36,845 bases of DNA from Dehalococcoidia bacterium (GCA_022825745.1 JAJDWF010000029.1:1-36845); one strand, 5' to 3'; positions 1-7,757 are shown, counted from the stretch's first letter. Made by a program: numbers and translations. Notes: a model not told the origin generated them from the letters alone.

Positions 1-780
1 GGCTACTGCCGGCTCCGGGACGTCCGTGGGCGGGCTGCTGGCAATCGCTTCGGTGCGTACCGGAATGCGGCCGGCCAGGTAAGCCTGCCGGCCCGCCTCA
101 ACGCCCTTCTTGAAGGCGTCGGCCATCAAAGCCGGATTCTCCGCCTGGGCGATGGCCGTGTTCACCAACACCGCGTCCGCCCCCATTTCCAGGGCCTTGG
201 AGGCATCGGACGGCACCGCGAGCCCGGCGTCAACCACCACCGGCACGTTGGCGTTTTCCAGGATGATCCTGACCTCTTCCACCGTGTGGATTCCCTGCCC
301 CGAACCGATGGCGGAACCCAGCGGCATCACCGTAACGCAGCCAACCTCTTCGAGATTCTTGGCCAGTACCGGGTCGGCATGGATATAGGGCAACACCTTG
401 AACCCGTCATCCACCAACTGGCGCGCCGCTTCCAGGGTGCCGTTGGGGTCGGGGAAAAGGTATTTGGCGTCAGGGATGACTTCCAGCTTGACGAAATCAG
501 TTTGAGCGACTTCGCGACCCAGGCGGGCAACGAACAGGGCTTCTTCCACCGTGCGGCAGCCGGCCGTGTTGGGCAGTATCCGGTACTTGTCCAGGTTGAT
601 GTGCTCCAGGATGTTCTGTTCCGGATTATCCAGGTCCAACCGTCGGATGGCGACCGTAACCATTTCGGTTCCCGACGCTTCCAGCGAATCGACCATCTCC
701 TGCATGCTGCGATGCCGACCCGTTCCGACGATCAGCCGGGATTTGAACGACACGCCGCCTATCACCAGTTCATCGGCCAT
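1..780 (-). CDS. thiG: Thiazole synthase ThiG (3' end beyond window)
   Basis: My translation of the minus strand from the ATG at 780 stays open to base 1 (260 residues), so the C-terminus lies outside. It begins MADELVIGGVSFKSRLIVGT, the typical ThiG N-terminus, and carries the FVKLEVIPD segment whose Lys98 matches the lysine that forms the Schiff base with deoxyxylulose 5-phosphate. The PLGSAIGSGQG and VPVVVDAGLAVPSDA segments form the phosphate-binding end of the TIM barrel. ThiG makes the thiazole phosphate half of thiamine from DXP, dehydroglycine or glycine imine, and ThiS thiocarboxylate, in the cytoplasm. The start is supported by an AGGAG Shine-Dalgarno about 8 bases upstream. A promoter, a TPP riboswitch and a hairpin lie upstream in the right order, so expression is probably repressed by thiamine pyrophosphate. 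The family is about 255-270 residues, so little is missing. Confidence 0.96.
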   Translation of the reverse strand, partial: MADELVIGGVSFKSRLIVGTGRHRSMQEMVDSLEASGTEMVTVAIRRLDLDNPEQNILEHINLDKYRILPNTAGCRTVEEALFVARLGREVAQTDFVKLEVIPDAKYLFPDPNGTLEAARQLVDDGFKVLPYIHADPVLAKNLEEVGCVTVMPLGSAIGSGQGIHTVEEVRIILENANVPVVVDAGLAVPSDASKALEMGADAVLVNTAIAQAENPALMADAFKKGVEAGRQAYLAGRIPVRTEAIASSPPTDVPEPAVA

Positions 781-838
781 GGCTGCCACTCTCCTGTTTT
801 TGTGCTCGAGGCCGTATCCAGTTGCCTTGAAATAGATT

Positions 839-862
839 GCCGCCAGGCGGAAACCCGGCGGC
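839..862 (-). terminator. Hairpin in the thiG leader (candidate expression platform)
   Basis: On the minus strand a 9-bp stem (GCCGCCGGG with CCUGGCGGC, one G-U pair) closes a 6-base loop and is followed by AAUCUAUUU. It lies between the TPP aptamer and the thiG ribosome-binding site. The weak U-tract makes it a plausible but not classical intrinsic terminator; it could be the switching hairpin of the riboswitch. Confidence 0.5.
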
Positions 863-879
863 CAATAATGAGTGCTACC

Positions 880-970
880 TACTGTTCCTACGCCGGCATT
901 ACCCGAGTCAGGTACAGACGGTCGGCGACGAATTTGGTCGCCCTCTCAGCCTGGTTTCCCCAAGCTCCCG
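880..970 (-). ncRNA. TPP riboswitch (THI element) upstream of thiG
   Basis: Read on the minus strand, this stretch holds the conserved THI-box blocks in order: GGGG...GGCTGAGA (CTGAGA at 944-949), then ACCTGA (908-913), then GGGTAATGCCGGCGTAGGAA (GCGTAGGAA at 885-893). These are the pyrimidine-sensor and pyrophosphate-sensor segments of TPP aptamers. It is followed by a hairpin and then thiG, as expected for feedback control by thiamine pyrophosphate. The exact P1 boundaries are uncertain; the interval is approximate. Confidence 0.93.
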
Positions 971-1004
971 CCAGAAATCGCGTCAGGCATTCGATTGTAC
1001 GTTG

Positions 1005-1033
1005 AATTTAGCACCAAGCGCGAATCAAGTCAA
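1005..1033 (-). promoter_or_regulatory. Promoter of the thiG riboswitch transcript
   Basis: On the minus strand TTGACT (1028-1033), a 17-base spacer and TAAATT (1005-1010) are present, with TGC immediately before the -10, giving an extended -10. The predicted start near 998 lies about 30 bases upstream of the TPP aptamer, which fits a riboswitch leader. Confidence 0.65.
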
Positions 1034-1065
1034 CGTGAAACGCCGCTTCAAGCGTACCCGCGTTT

Positions 1066-1096
1066 GTCATTGCGAGCGTAGCGCGGCAATCTCGTC
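1066..1096. repeat. Interspersed palindrome of the GTCATTGCGAG...GCAATCTC type
   Basis: The sequence starts GTCATTGCGAGCGTAGCGC and ends GGCAATCTCGTC, with ATTGC and GCAAT as inverted arms. It matches a widespread family of short intergenic bacterial palindromes. It sits between the 41-residue ORF and the thiG promoter. One copy was seen in this window. Confidence 0.55.
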
Positions 1097-1103
1097 CACA
1101 TCG

Positions 1104-1229
1104 TCAGAACGCCGCGCCGACAATATGCCCCACCGGCCGGTTCAGCCAACCCGACCACAAATATACAATGCCGACCAACACGACCAGCGCGATGACCACG
1201 CCGACAATCAGGCAACCGTACCGTTCCAT
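1104..1229 (-). CDS. Small single-pass membrane protein (41 aa)
   Basis: The minus strand encodes 41 residues beginning MERYGCLIVGVVIALVVLVG and ending in GHIVGAAF, then TGA. Residues 5-26 form one strongly hydrophobic helix of transmembrane length, followed by a Trp-rich boundary (WSGW) and a short tail with one Arg. The ATG lies only 6 bases after the TAA of the CocE-like gene, so translation could be coupled; no clear Shine-Dalgarno is visible, which weakens the call. I recognise no family. A single TM helix with small flanks fits small accessory membrane peptides in general, but no function can be assigned. Support comes from the membrane-like composition and position alone. Confidence 0.5.
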   Translation of the reverse strand: MERYGCLIVGVVIALVVLVGIVYLWSGWLNRPVGHIVGAAF

Positions 1230-1235
1230 GGGCGC

Positions 1236-2987
1236 TTACGCCGGGATGATCGGCAAGCGAATCCGCGACGGATATTCCCCGTCGTGGTGGATAGTCTGGA
1301 GCGCTGGCACGGATTCGGTAGCCGCCCAAGGGTCGCCGGCAGTGTTGAAGTTGCGGTCGAAACGCGGAAAGTTGCTGCTGCTGATTTCCAGGCGTATCCG
1401 GTGGCCCGCCTTGAAAACGTTGCTGGTGGCCACCAGGTCGATGGTGTACTCCTCAACGGCTCCCGGCGTTATCGGGCGCGATTCGTCCGTACCTTGCCGG
1501 TAACGTGCCCGGATGATGCCGTCCACCAGGCTGCGCGCCGCGCCGCAGGGTTCCACGTCCACCAGCTTGGCGGTGAAGTCCGTATCAGCAGCGGTCGTAG
1601 CGGCGAACAGCGTCACGCTGAGCGGCCCGGTGACCTCAATGTCCGCCTCCAGAACCGGCGTGGTGTAGCACAGCACGTCGCCGCGAGCCTCAACGCCCTG
1701 TTGGTCGTACGCGCCGCCGGGCACGAACGACTGCCCGCAGCACAGCGCGCCGCCCCGCGTCGGAACCGGGTCCCGGGGGTCGTACACGTACACGTCCGGC
1801 GACTCATTGCCCGGCGCTGCCGGCGACAACGACCCGTCGCCCGAGGCGGTATTCGCCTTGCCGCCGCTGTGCAGGTAGTAGTCGGTGTACTGCGTGCGCG
1901 CCAGCGGCCATTCCTGCTCGTCCCGCCACTCATTCTTGCCCATCACGAAGATGCGCACCGGCGATTCACTCTCCGCCCCATTCTGCTCGTCTTTCAACCA
2001 GTGGTCGAACCACCGCAGGTGGATGCCGTCGGTGTCGATGGCCGGCCCGGCCGCGCCTAGGCCGAAGAAGAACTCCCCGGATATTTCGCCGAAAGGCCCG
2101 TGATGCCAGGGGCCGACGATGAGTCGCTGGCCGTCCCGCGCCGTGGCGTCTTCAGCATGCGCCCGCATCCCCACGAAGTTTCGCAGCGTGCCCAGCAGGA
2201 ATATGTCATGCCAGCCGCCGATGTGCAGCGCCGGCGTGGTGATGTGCGGGTAATGGTCTTCAATCCGCCAGCGGTTCCAGTAGTCATCGCTGGACGAATG
2301 TCGAATCCAGTCGTAGAAATAGCCGGCCAGTGGTTCTTTGAGGTGCGGCAGTTCCACGATAGGCTGGTGTCGGAAAGTGCATTCGAGTTCGTTGAACGCC
2401 GCCAGTAGTCCTTCGCGTGTTCCATCCGGTACGTCGTGGCGGCTGGCAATCGCGCCCATGTTGGCCATGGTCAGTTGGCGCATCGTCCACGACAGGGCGA
2501 ACCCCCACGCCAGTGCGCCGCCCTGGTAGGTCCAGCCCTCGTAATAGTCCGAAGCCGTGATGCCCGGCACGATGCAGGTCAACCCCGGCGGATTCGTGAT
2601 CGCGCACAGCCACTGCGTCGCCCCAACGTAGGAGCGCCCAAACATCCCCACCTTCCCGGAACTCCAGGGCTGTTCAGCGCACCACTGCACGGTGTCGTAC
2701 CCGTCGTTGGGTTCGTCCAGGAACGGGTAGAACTCCCCCTCGGACGCATATCTGCCGCGCGTGTCCTGGATCACCACCGCGTACCCGTGGGAAGCGGCCC
2801 GCATCACGTCGAGGCTGCCGGTCCGGTTCTGGGTCTTGTCGTAGGGCGTGCGTTGCAGCAGGACCGGCAACGGCCCGTCAACGTCGGGACGGTACACGTC
2901 GGCGTACAGCGTAACGCCGTCGCGCATCGCCACCGGCACGTTGAACTCACTGCGGATGTTGGTGTACGGGCCAATCATGTCCGGCAT
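1236..2987 (-). CDS. CocE/NonD family hydrolase (S15-type alpha/beta hydrolase)
   Basis: This 583-residue protein matches the CocE/X-Pro dipeptidyl-peptidase-like family of serine esterases and amidases. The N-terminus (VPVAMRDGVTLYADVYRP, then PVLLQRTPYDK) and the VVIQDTRGRYASEG block at 71-84 are family hallmarks. The nucleophile is Ser119 in GRSYVG; the likely triad partners are Asp261 (GGWHDIFLLGT) and a His at 295/296 (VGPWHHGPFGE). A C-terminal jelly-roll domain (GPLSVTLFAATTAADTDFTAKLVDV) completes the usual layout. The ATG at 2987 is preceded by AAGGAGG. No signal peptide is visible, so it is probably cytoplasmic. The substrate cannot be read from sequence; family members hydrolyse acyl esters or amides. 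It starts 35 bases after argF ends, so they may be cotranscribed. Confidence 0.93.
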   Translation of the reverse strand: MPDMIGPYTNIRSEFNVPVAMRDGVTLYADVYRPDVDGPLPVLLQRTPYDKTQNRTGSLDVMRAASHGYAVVIQDTRGRYASEGEFYPFLDEPNDGYDTVQWCAEQPWSSGKVGMFGRSYVGATQWLCAITNPPGLTCIVPGITASDYYEGWTYQGGALAWGFALSWTMRQLTMANMGAIASRHDVPDGTREGLLAAFNELECTFRHQPIVELPHLKEPLAGYFYDWIRHSSSDDYWNRWRIEDHYPHITTPALHIGGWHDIFLLGTLRNFVGMRAHAEDATARDGQRLIVGPWHHGPFGEISGEFFFGLGAAGPAIDTDGIHLRWFDHWLKDEQNGAESESPVRIFVMGKNEWRDEQEWPLARTQYTDYYLHSGGKANTASGDGSLSPAAPGNESPDVYVYDPRDPVPTRGGALCCGQSFVPGGAYDQQGVEARGDVLCYTTPVLEADIEVTGPLSVTLFAATTAADTDFTAKLVDVEPCGAARSLVDGIIRARYRQGTDESRPITPGAVEEYTIDLVATSNVFKAGHRIRLEISSSNFPRFDRNFNTAGDPWAATESVPALQTIHHDGEYPSRIRLPIIPA

Positions 2988-3022
2988 AGCGACGCCTCCT
3001 TGGTGCCGCCATTATACCGTGA

Positions 3023-3955
3023 TTATCCCAGGAGAAACTCCAGAACCGCTTTCTGGGCGTGCAGCCGGTTGTGGGCCTGCCGGTAGGCCACGGATTGCGG
3101 ATGCTCCAGCATTCCCGGCGCTACTTCCTCGCCGTAGTGCGCCGGCATGTCGTGCATGAAACACGCCCCCGGCGCGGCCCTTTTCATCAGCGCGTCGTCC
3201 ACCGTATAGCCCTGGAACGCCACCAGCCGCTGCTCCGTTTCGGCCTCGTCGCCCATGCTGGTCCAGACGTCGGTGTACACCACGTTGGCGTCAACCACCG
3301 CGTCCTCGGGCCGCACCAGCGGATGCACCGTTGGCCTCGGCCCGTCGTCGGACCGAACTCCGCGCGCGCTGGCCGCGTCGAACACCGATTCCTCAAGCTG
3401 GTACCCATGGGGCGCGGCAATGGAGAAGTTCATGCCCACGGCCGGCGCGCCCAGGCACAGGCTCCGCGCCACGTTGTTGCCGTCGCCGATGTAGGCTACG
3501 TTCACGCCGTCCGTTTTGCCGTGAGACTCGGCTATCGTCAGCAGGTCGGCCATGGTCTGGCAGGGGTGTTCAACATCCGACAGCGCGTTGATGACCGGCA
3601 CGCTGCCGTACTCGGCCAACCCGATCAGCGAGTCGTGGGAGTTCACCCGGGCGACTACGCCATCCACGTATCCGCTGAGCACGCGCGCCACGTCCGATAC
3701 CGGCTCCCGACGCCCCAGGCCCACTTCCTCCGGCGACATGTACAGGCTGTACCCGCCCAGCTCGGCGATCCCGATCTGGAAACTCACCCGGGTCCGCAGC
3801 GACGGCTTCTCAAAGAGCAGGACGATTCGCTTGCCCGCCAGCGGCTGCGCGCTGCCCGGCGGGGCTGCTTTCAGCTCAATCGCCCGGTCAATCAGCCGGC
3901 GCGTCTCAGCGGCGGATATGTCAGTGATGGAAAGGAAATCGCGCTTGTCAGACAT
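3023..3955 (-). CDS. argF: Ornithine carbamoyltransferase
   Basis: The 310-residue protein has the full carbamoyltransferase layout. The carbamoyl-phosphate loop is PSLRTR (51-56), the HPCQ motif is at 130-133, GDGNNVARS lies at 157-165, and the ornithine-binding DVWTSMG is at 229-235. It would make citrulline from ornithine and carbamoyl phosphate in arginine synthesis. One oddity is the ornithine-loop motif, normally HCLPA, which reads HDMPA (268-272), with Asp replacing the near-invariant Cys. The retained SMG loop and NNVARS still favour ornithine over putrescine or aspartate as substrate. The start ATG at 3955 follows an AGGAAA element. A terminator-like hairpin lies just upstream, between it and the NHL gene. 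No other arg gene is in the window. Confidence 0.92.
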   Translation of the reverse strand: MSDKRDFLSITDISAAETRRLIDRAIELKAAPPGSAQPLAGKRIVLLFEKPSLRTRVSFQIGIAELGGYSLYMSPEEVGLGRREPVSDVARVLSGYVDGVVARVNSHDSLIGLAEYGSVPVINALSDVEHPCQTMADLLTIAESHGKTDGVNVAYIGDGNNVARSLCLGAPAVGMNFSIAAPHGYQLEESVFDAASARGVRSDDGPRPTVHPLVRPEDAVVDANVVYTDVWTSMGDEAETEQRLVAFQGYTVDDALMKRAAPGACFMHDMPAHYGEEVAPGMLEHPQSVAYRQAHNRLHAQKAVLEFLLG

Positions 3956-3982
3956 ACTCTGTTTCCTGTCAAACTACGAAAT

Positions 3983-4006
3983 GGGGCCGGTCCTGGAACC
4001 GGCCCC
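3983..4006 (-). terminator. Hairpin between NHL gene and argF
   Basis: A 9-bp perfect GC stem (GGGGCCGGT with ACCGGCCCC) closes a 6-base loop, 27 bases after the NHL stop on the minus strand. It is followed by ATTTCGTAGTTT, a poor U-tract. It may partially terminate the DUF1800-DUF1501-NHL transcript before argF. Confidence 0.5.
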
Positions 4007-4032
4007 GATTACGTTCTGAACGTCCAGGCTGC

Positions 4033-5061
4033 CTACAGGTTGAACTGCGGGTCCAGGTAGGAGTCGTCCTTGTCGTAAATCTGCAGCCGGGAGCGCAGGG
4101 TGTCGCACACTACCAGGCGGTTGTTCGCTCGGTCGAAAGTGCAGCCCATGGGCATCCGGAAGGTTCGCTGCTGCTGTTCCAGGTCGGGAACTCGGCGGCG
4201 GGCCTTGACCATGTCGGGGTTGGCGTCCAGGGACAAGTTGCCCCAGTCGGACACTTCAACCGCGTCGCCGGTCAGGTAGGCGATGGGACGAGTCTCGTTG
4301 TCATAAATGACGATGCGCTCGTTCATCCAGTCCGCCACGTACACGTCGCCTTCGTTGTCGATGGTGACGTCCAGCGGGTGGTTCAGCTCGCCGGAGCCGG
4401 TGCCCTTGCTGCCAAAGGTAGCCAGGTGGGTTCCGCCGGCGGTGTACTTCTGCACCCGGTGGTTGCCCCAGTCGGCAACGTACAGGTCGCCGGAGGGGTC
4501 GATGGCGATGCCGGAGGGCATTTCCAGGTCTGCGGGGCCGCTGCCCTTGGAGCCGAAGCCGCCCAGGAAATCTCCGTCGGGGCTGAACTTCTGCACGCGG
4601 CTGGTCTTGGCCGAAACGACCCAGACGTTGCCGTCGGCGTCGGTTTCGATTCCCGCGGCGCCGTCCAACTGGCCTTCGCCGTTGCCGGCCTCGCCCCACT
4701 GGCGGAGCAGGTTGCCGTCGCCGTCAAACACGGAGACCTGGTTCTTCCACTCGTCGGTGGCATAGACGTTGCCGCTGGCGTCGGTGGCTATCCCGGTAAG
4801 CCACATGAACAGGCTGCCGGAGCCGGCCTGGTAGGCAATGCCTTCCCGGCCGAATTCGCCGATGTATTCCTGCTCGACGGTGCACTTGGTGATGCGGGCG
4901 CTGGGATTCTGTTCGCCGGAGCGATTGGCTACGTAGAGCGTCCCGTCGGGGAGCGCGGCTACGCCAACCGGCTGGCTGAACCCCATGCCCACCTGAGCGT
5001 TCCGGCCAATGTTATGGCTGTAAAGCCATGCGCGGCCGCCCGCTACGGTATTCAGAGGCAT
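4033..5061 (-). CDS. NHL-repeat beta-propeller protein
   Basis: This 342-residue protein has five or six NHL-type repeats. Recurrent units are GVAALPDGTLYVANR, GIATDASGNVYATDEWKNQV, GIETDADGNVWVV, GIAIDPSGDLYVADWGNHRV and DVTIDNEGDVYVADWMNERI. These predict a six-bladed propeller, generally a binding scaffold or, in some members, a lyase or hydrolase. No catalytic signature identifies an activity. The N-terminus (MPLNTVAGGRAWLYSHNIGR) has no signal peptide, so export is not predicted. The ATG at 5061 has a GAGGAGG ribosome site. The gene follows DUF1501 by 82 bases, so the three genes read as one cassette; a hairpin lies in that gap. The C-terminus (CTFDRANNRLVVCDTLRSRL) closes the last blade. 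Confidence 0.88.
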   Translation of the reverse strand: MPLNTVAGGRAWLYSHNIGRNAQVGMGFSQPVGVAALPDGTLYVANRSGEQNPSARITKCTVEQEYIGEFGREGIAYQAGSGSLFMWLTGIATDASGNVYATDEWKNQVSVFDGDGNLLRQWGEAGNGEGQLDGAAGIETDADGNVWVVSAKTSRVQKFSPDGDFLGGFGSKGSGPADLEMPSGIAIDPSGDLYVADWGNHRVQKYTAGGTHLATFGSKGTGSGELNHPLDVTIDNEGDVYVADWMNERIVIYDNETRPIAYLTGDAVEVSDWGNLSLDANPDMVKARRRVPDLEQQQRTFRMPMGCTFDRANNRLVVCDTLRSRLQIYDKDDSYLDPQFNL

Positions 5062-5097
5062 AGTAGGTCCTCCTCTTTGCTATTCTCTGTCAGTGTT

Positions 5098-5130
5098 GCG
5101 GCGCAACCGGTTGGTCGCGCCGCTTTTTAT
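5098..5130 (+). terminator. Plus-strand intrinsic terminator with no plus-strand gene before it
   Basis: A 7-bp GC stem (GCGGCGC 5098-5104 with GCGCCGC 5117-5123) is followed on the plus strand by TTTTTAT. The orientation is opposite to the flanking minus-strand genes. It could stop antisense transcription entering DUF1501, or act only as a hairpin in the minus-strand mRNA between DUF1501 and NHL. Confidence 0.6.
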
Positions 5131-5143
5131 TTCGGAGGACCCT

Positions 5144-6274
5144 TTACTTGATCAGGTCCAGCTTGGGGAAGGCGCCGTTGACGATGGGGTTGGCGTCCAT
5201 GCCCATCCAGTCTTCCACGATGGTGGAGTACGCGCCGCGGAAGTCGTAGTTGGGAACCAGGTCGCCCTGTTCCAGGTCCTCGGCCTTCCGGGAGGGGTAC
5301 TCGCCGTAGAAGCCGCCCTTGACGGGATCGCCGATGACGAAGGCAGCGCCGGCTGCGCCGTGGTCGGTGCCGGAGCCGTTGTCGCGGACGCGGCGGCCGA
5401 ACTCGGAGAACAGGTACATGACGATGTTCTCGCCGGTGTTGTGCTCCTGCATGTCCTGGAAGAAGGCGCTCACGGCCTCGGAAACTTCCTTCCACAGCAC
5501 CGGGTGGGCCGCGGCCTCACCGGCGTGGGTGTCGAAGCTGCCGTGCTGCGTGTAGAAGATCTTGGTGCCCAGGTCGGCCATATAGACCTGCGCGATGTCG
5601 CGGAGGTGCATGGCGATGGGGCTGTTGGGATACTCGACGTTGCTGGAGTACCGTTCGGGGGCTACCTTCACGATGTCGGCGCCGACCATGGCGTCGGTGC
5701 CGGTGGAGCGCAGGTAGTCGTTGACGAAGCTGCCGCCCACGGTGGGGGAGTACATCTTCGAGAACAGGTCCAGGGCCTTCGAGCGCTGGTCAGCGTCGGC
5801 GATGCCGGTGAGCAGGCCATAGGTGCTCAGGTCGGCGATAGCGGCGACGGGGACGCCGGGGACGGCCAACGCGCGGGGCAGGCCGTGGCCGAAATTGATG
5901 GCCGTCAGCACGTTTTCCTTGTTGGGGTCCAGCTCGCGGGCGACGCGGCCGGCCCAGCCCTCGGTGCCAACCTTGTCCGGCTCACAGGTGTGCCAGATGT
6001 CCATGCTGCGGAAGTGCGAGCGCGGGCTGTCGGCGTAGCCGATGCCGTGGATGACGGCAACCTTGCCCTCGTCGAACATTTCCTTGATGGGGCCCATGGT
6101 GGGCATGAAGCCGAGCTCGTCATTGACGGGGATGATGTCTTCCCGCTCGTACCGAATCGTCGGCCGGTTGTCGTAGTACAACGAGTCGTTGTAGGGGATC
6201 ACCGTGTTGAAGTAGTCGTTGCCGCCGGTGAGCTGCAGGACCACGATGACCGGATCTTTCTTGGTGGAGGTCAT
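5144..6274 (-). CDS. DUF1501 family protein
   Basis: The protein has 376 residues and belongs to DUF1501 (alkaline-phosphatase-like superfamily, often annotated as a secreted sulfatase-like protein). The diagnostic N-terminal block VVLQLTGGNDYFNTVIPYND is at 11-30, followed by the Y-x-x-x-R-P-T-I segment and IGYADSPRSHFRSMDIWHT. LFSEFGRRVRDNGSGTDHGAAGAAFVIG near the C-terminus holds the conserved Asp/His pair (GTDHG). Most DUF1501 proteins begin with a Tat signal; here the protein starts directly at the domain (MTSTKKDPVIVVLQ), so no export signal is seen. It lies downstream of DUF1800, its usual partner, and upstream of an NHL propeller. The ribosome site is AAGAAGGAG. The biochemical function of the family is not established. 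Confidence 0.92.
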   Translation of the reverse strand: MTSTKKDPVIVVLQLTGGNDYFNTVIPYNDSLYYDNRPTIRYEREDIIPVNDELGFMPTMGPIKEMFDEGKVAVIHGIGYADSPRSHFRSMDIWHTCEPDKVGTEGWAGRVARELDPNKENVLTAINFGHGLPRALAVPGVPVAAIADLSTYGLLTGIADADQRSKALDLFSKMYSPTVGGSFVNDYLRSTGTDAMVGADIVKVAPERYSSNVEYPNSPIAMHLRDIAQVYMADLGTKIFYTQHGSFDTHAGEAAAHPVLWKEVSEAVSAFFQDMQEHNTGENIVMYLFSEFGRRVRDNGSGTDHGAAGAAFVIGDPVKGGFYGEYPSRKAEDLEQGDLVPNYDFRGAYSTIVEDWMGMDANPIVNGAFPKLDLIK

Positions 6275-6322
6275 TGTGTATGCTCCTTCTTAAGTTTGTA
6301 GTCGTCCGTTGATCGGTGTTGT

Positions 6323-6347
6323 CGCCGGGCCGGATTTCGGCCCGGCG
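6323..6347. other. Strong intercistronic hairpin between DUF1800 and DUF1501
   Basis: A perfect 10-bp stem (CGCCGGGCCG with CGGCCCGGCG) closes a 5-base loop, 9 bases after the DUF1800 stop. There is no U-tract on the minus strand, so mRNA stabilisation or partial attenuation is likelier than full termination. Confidence 0.6.
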
Positions 6348-6356
6348 CGTTTCCGA

Positions 6357-7757
6357 TTAGCCGAACTGGAACTCGGTGGTGGCGCTGATCAGGGCCATGG
6401 TCTCGCCCACGCGGGTCGCGGTGGCGGTACGGTTGCTCCAGTCAACGTCGCCGCCGGCGCGAACGTGCTCAGCCAGCTGGCCGCGGGTTTCTTCGCTCAG
6501 TTCCACGAAGCCCATGTAGTCCGTGCAGGCGTCCAGCAGGTGGTCGGCGGTGGCTACGCCTTCGGCCTGCATGTTGTCGATGATGTCGCGCATTCCGGGC
6601 AGTTCGGGGTTGGACACCCGGTCGGCCACGAAGTTGATGCGGGCCAGCAGCGCGCCGGAGTTGATCCACTCCAGGCCGGTGTGCCAGCCTTCCACCGACG
6701 GCGGGTCCAGGATGGACTGGCCCATGTAGGTGGGCTCCTTGCCGATGTTCAGCACGCCGGGGTCCGGGTTCTCGAAGAGGCCGACCATCCGCAGGGTGCC
6801 GGCGACCACTTCGGCCGGGCTCTTGATCTTCTGGTAGCGGGCGTCCTTGAACCACTGCGAGAGGAACATGTGGCGCAGCACGGCCTTCATCTCGAAGCCG
6901 GACTGCTCGAACACGTCCATCATCTCTTCCAGCGCGTCCTCGTCCCGGGCCGGCTCAATGGTCCATGCGGGAACCTGCGGCTCGTCGGCGACGAAGAAGT
7001 TGTAGAGGTGGCGGCAGATGAAGCGGGAAGTTGCCGGCTCTTCCAGGATGATGTCGATGATGTCCTCACCGTTGAAGTTGCCGGTGCGGCCCAGGAACGT
7101 CTTTTCACCGAAGTCGTGGTCGGCTTCGTTGTAGGTGAACTTCCAGGGGTAGCGGCCGTAGGGAGCGCGGGGCAGCTTGGCCTGGATGGTCCAGCCGGTA
7201 AAGGCCCGCGAGCACTCGCGTACGTCAACCTCGGTGTAGTTCGACACGCCCATGGAGAACAGTTCCAGGAGCTCGCGGCCCCAGTTCTCGTTCACGGCGT
7301 CCCGGTGGTTCTCGTTGTTGTCCAGCCAGAAAATCATGGCCGGGTTCTTGGACAGCTCGATGAGAATGTCCCGGTAATTGCCCATGCCCTGTTCGCGGAG
7401 CATGTCGATCTGCTCGAGCAACTGGTCGCAGTTGTCAACCTTGGAGTTGCCGGTGGCGAATACGTGGTGCCAGAACAGGGTCATCTTCTCTTCCAACGGC
7501 CGGTCGCTGGATACCATGTTGTACATCCAGTTGGCCTGGCCGGAGAAGGGGACGCCGCCGGGGAGCAAAAAGCTGGGGTGATACCGCAGCAGCAGAGCCA
7601 TCTTGCCGCCCTCGTTCTCGACGGGCGGATTCAACAGCTCTTCCACGGTGGCCTCGTAACCCTGGGCAACGCAGCGTTCCAACTCCGCGCGGTTGGCGCC
7701 GAAGCCGGCGCGCCGCATCAGGTGGGCCATCAATGCCAGGTCATCTTTGTGTGACAT
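6357..7757 (-). CDS. DUF1800 family protein
   Basis: The protein has 466 residues from the ATG at 7757, chosen because AAGGAGG lies just upstream; a longer frame reaching 7826 has no ribosome site and an unlike N-terminus. Family blocks are present: ALMAHLMRRAGFGAN near the N-terminus, MTLFWHHVFATGNSKVDN, NYRDILIELSKNPAMIFWLDN, then ENWGRELLELFSMGVSNYTEVDVRECSRAFTGW, and the C-terminal PSVEGWHTGLEWINSGALLARINF. DUF1800 proteins nearly always neighbour DUF1501 genes, as here. Their function is unknown; they are often predicted to be exported, but this one lacks a signal peptide. It heads the DUF1800-DUF1501-NHL cassette and has its own promoter upstream. Confidence 0.92.
   Translation of the reverse strand: MSHKDDLALMAHLMRRAGFGANRAELERCVAQGYEATVEELLNPPVENEGGKMALLLRYHPSFLLPGGVPFSGQANWMYNMVSSDRPLEEKMTLFWHHVFATGNSKVDNCDQLLEQIDMLREQGMGNYRDILIELSKNPAMIFWLDNNENHRDAVNENWGRELLELFSMGVSNYTEVDVRECSRAFTGWTIQAKLPRAPYGRYPWKFTYNEADHDFGEKTFLGRTGNFNGEDIIDIILEEPATSRFICRHLYNFFVADEPQVPAWTIEPARDEDALEEMMDVFEQSGFEMKAVLRHMFLSQWFKDARYQKIKSPAEVVAGTLRMVGLFENPDPGVLNIGKEPTYMGQSILDPPSVEGWHTGLEWINSGALLARINFVADRVSNPELPGMRDIIDNMQAEGVATADHLLDACTDYMGFVELSEETRGQLAEHVRAGGDVDWSNRTATATRVGETMALISATTEFQFG

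Noticed and set aside
837..2060. A long plus-strand frame across the thiG leader and the CocE-like gene
   Set aside because: It is an antisense shadow with no family match; the minus strand carries a clear CocE-like protein and TPP riboswitch.
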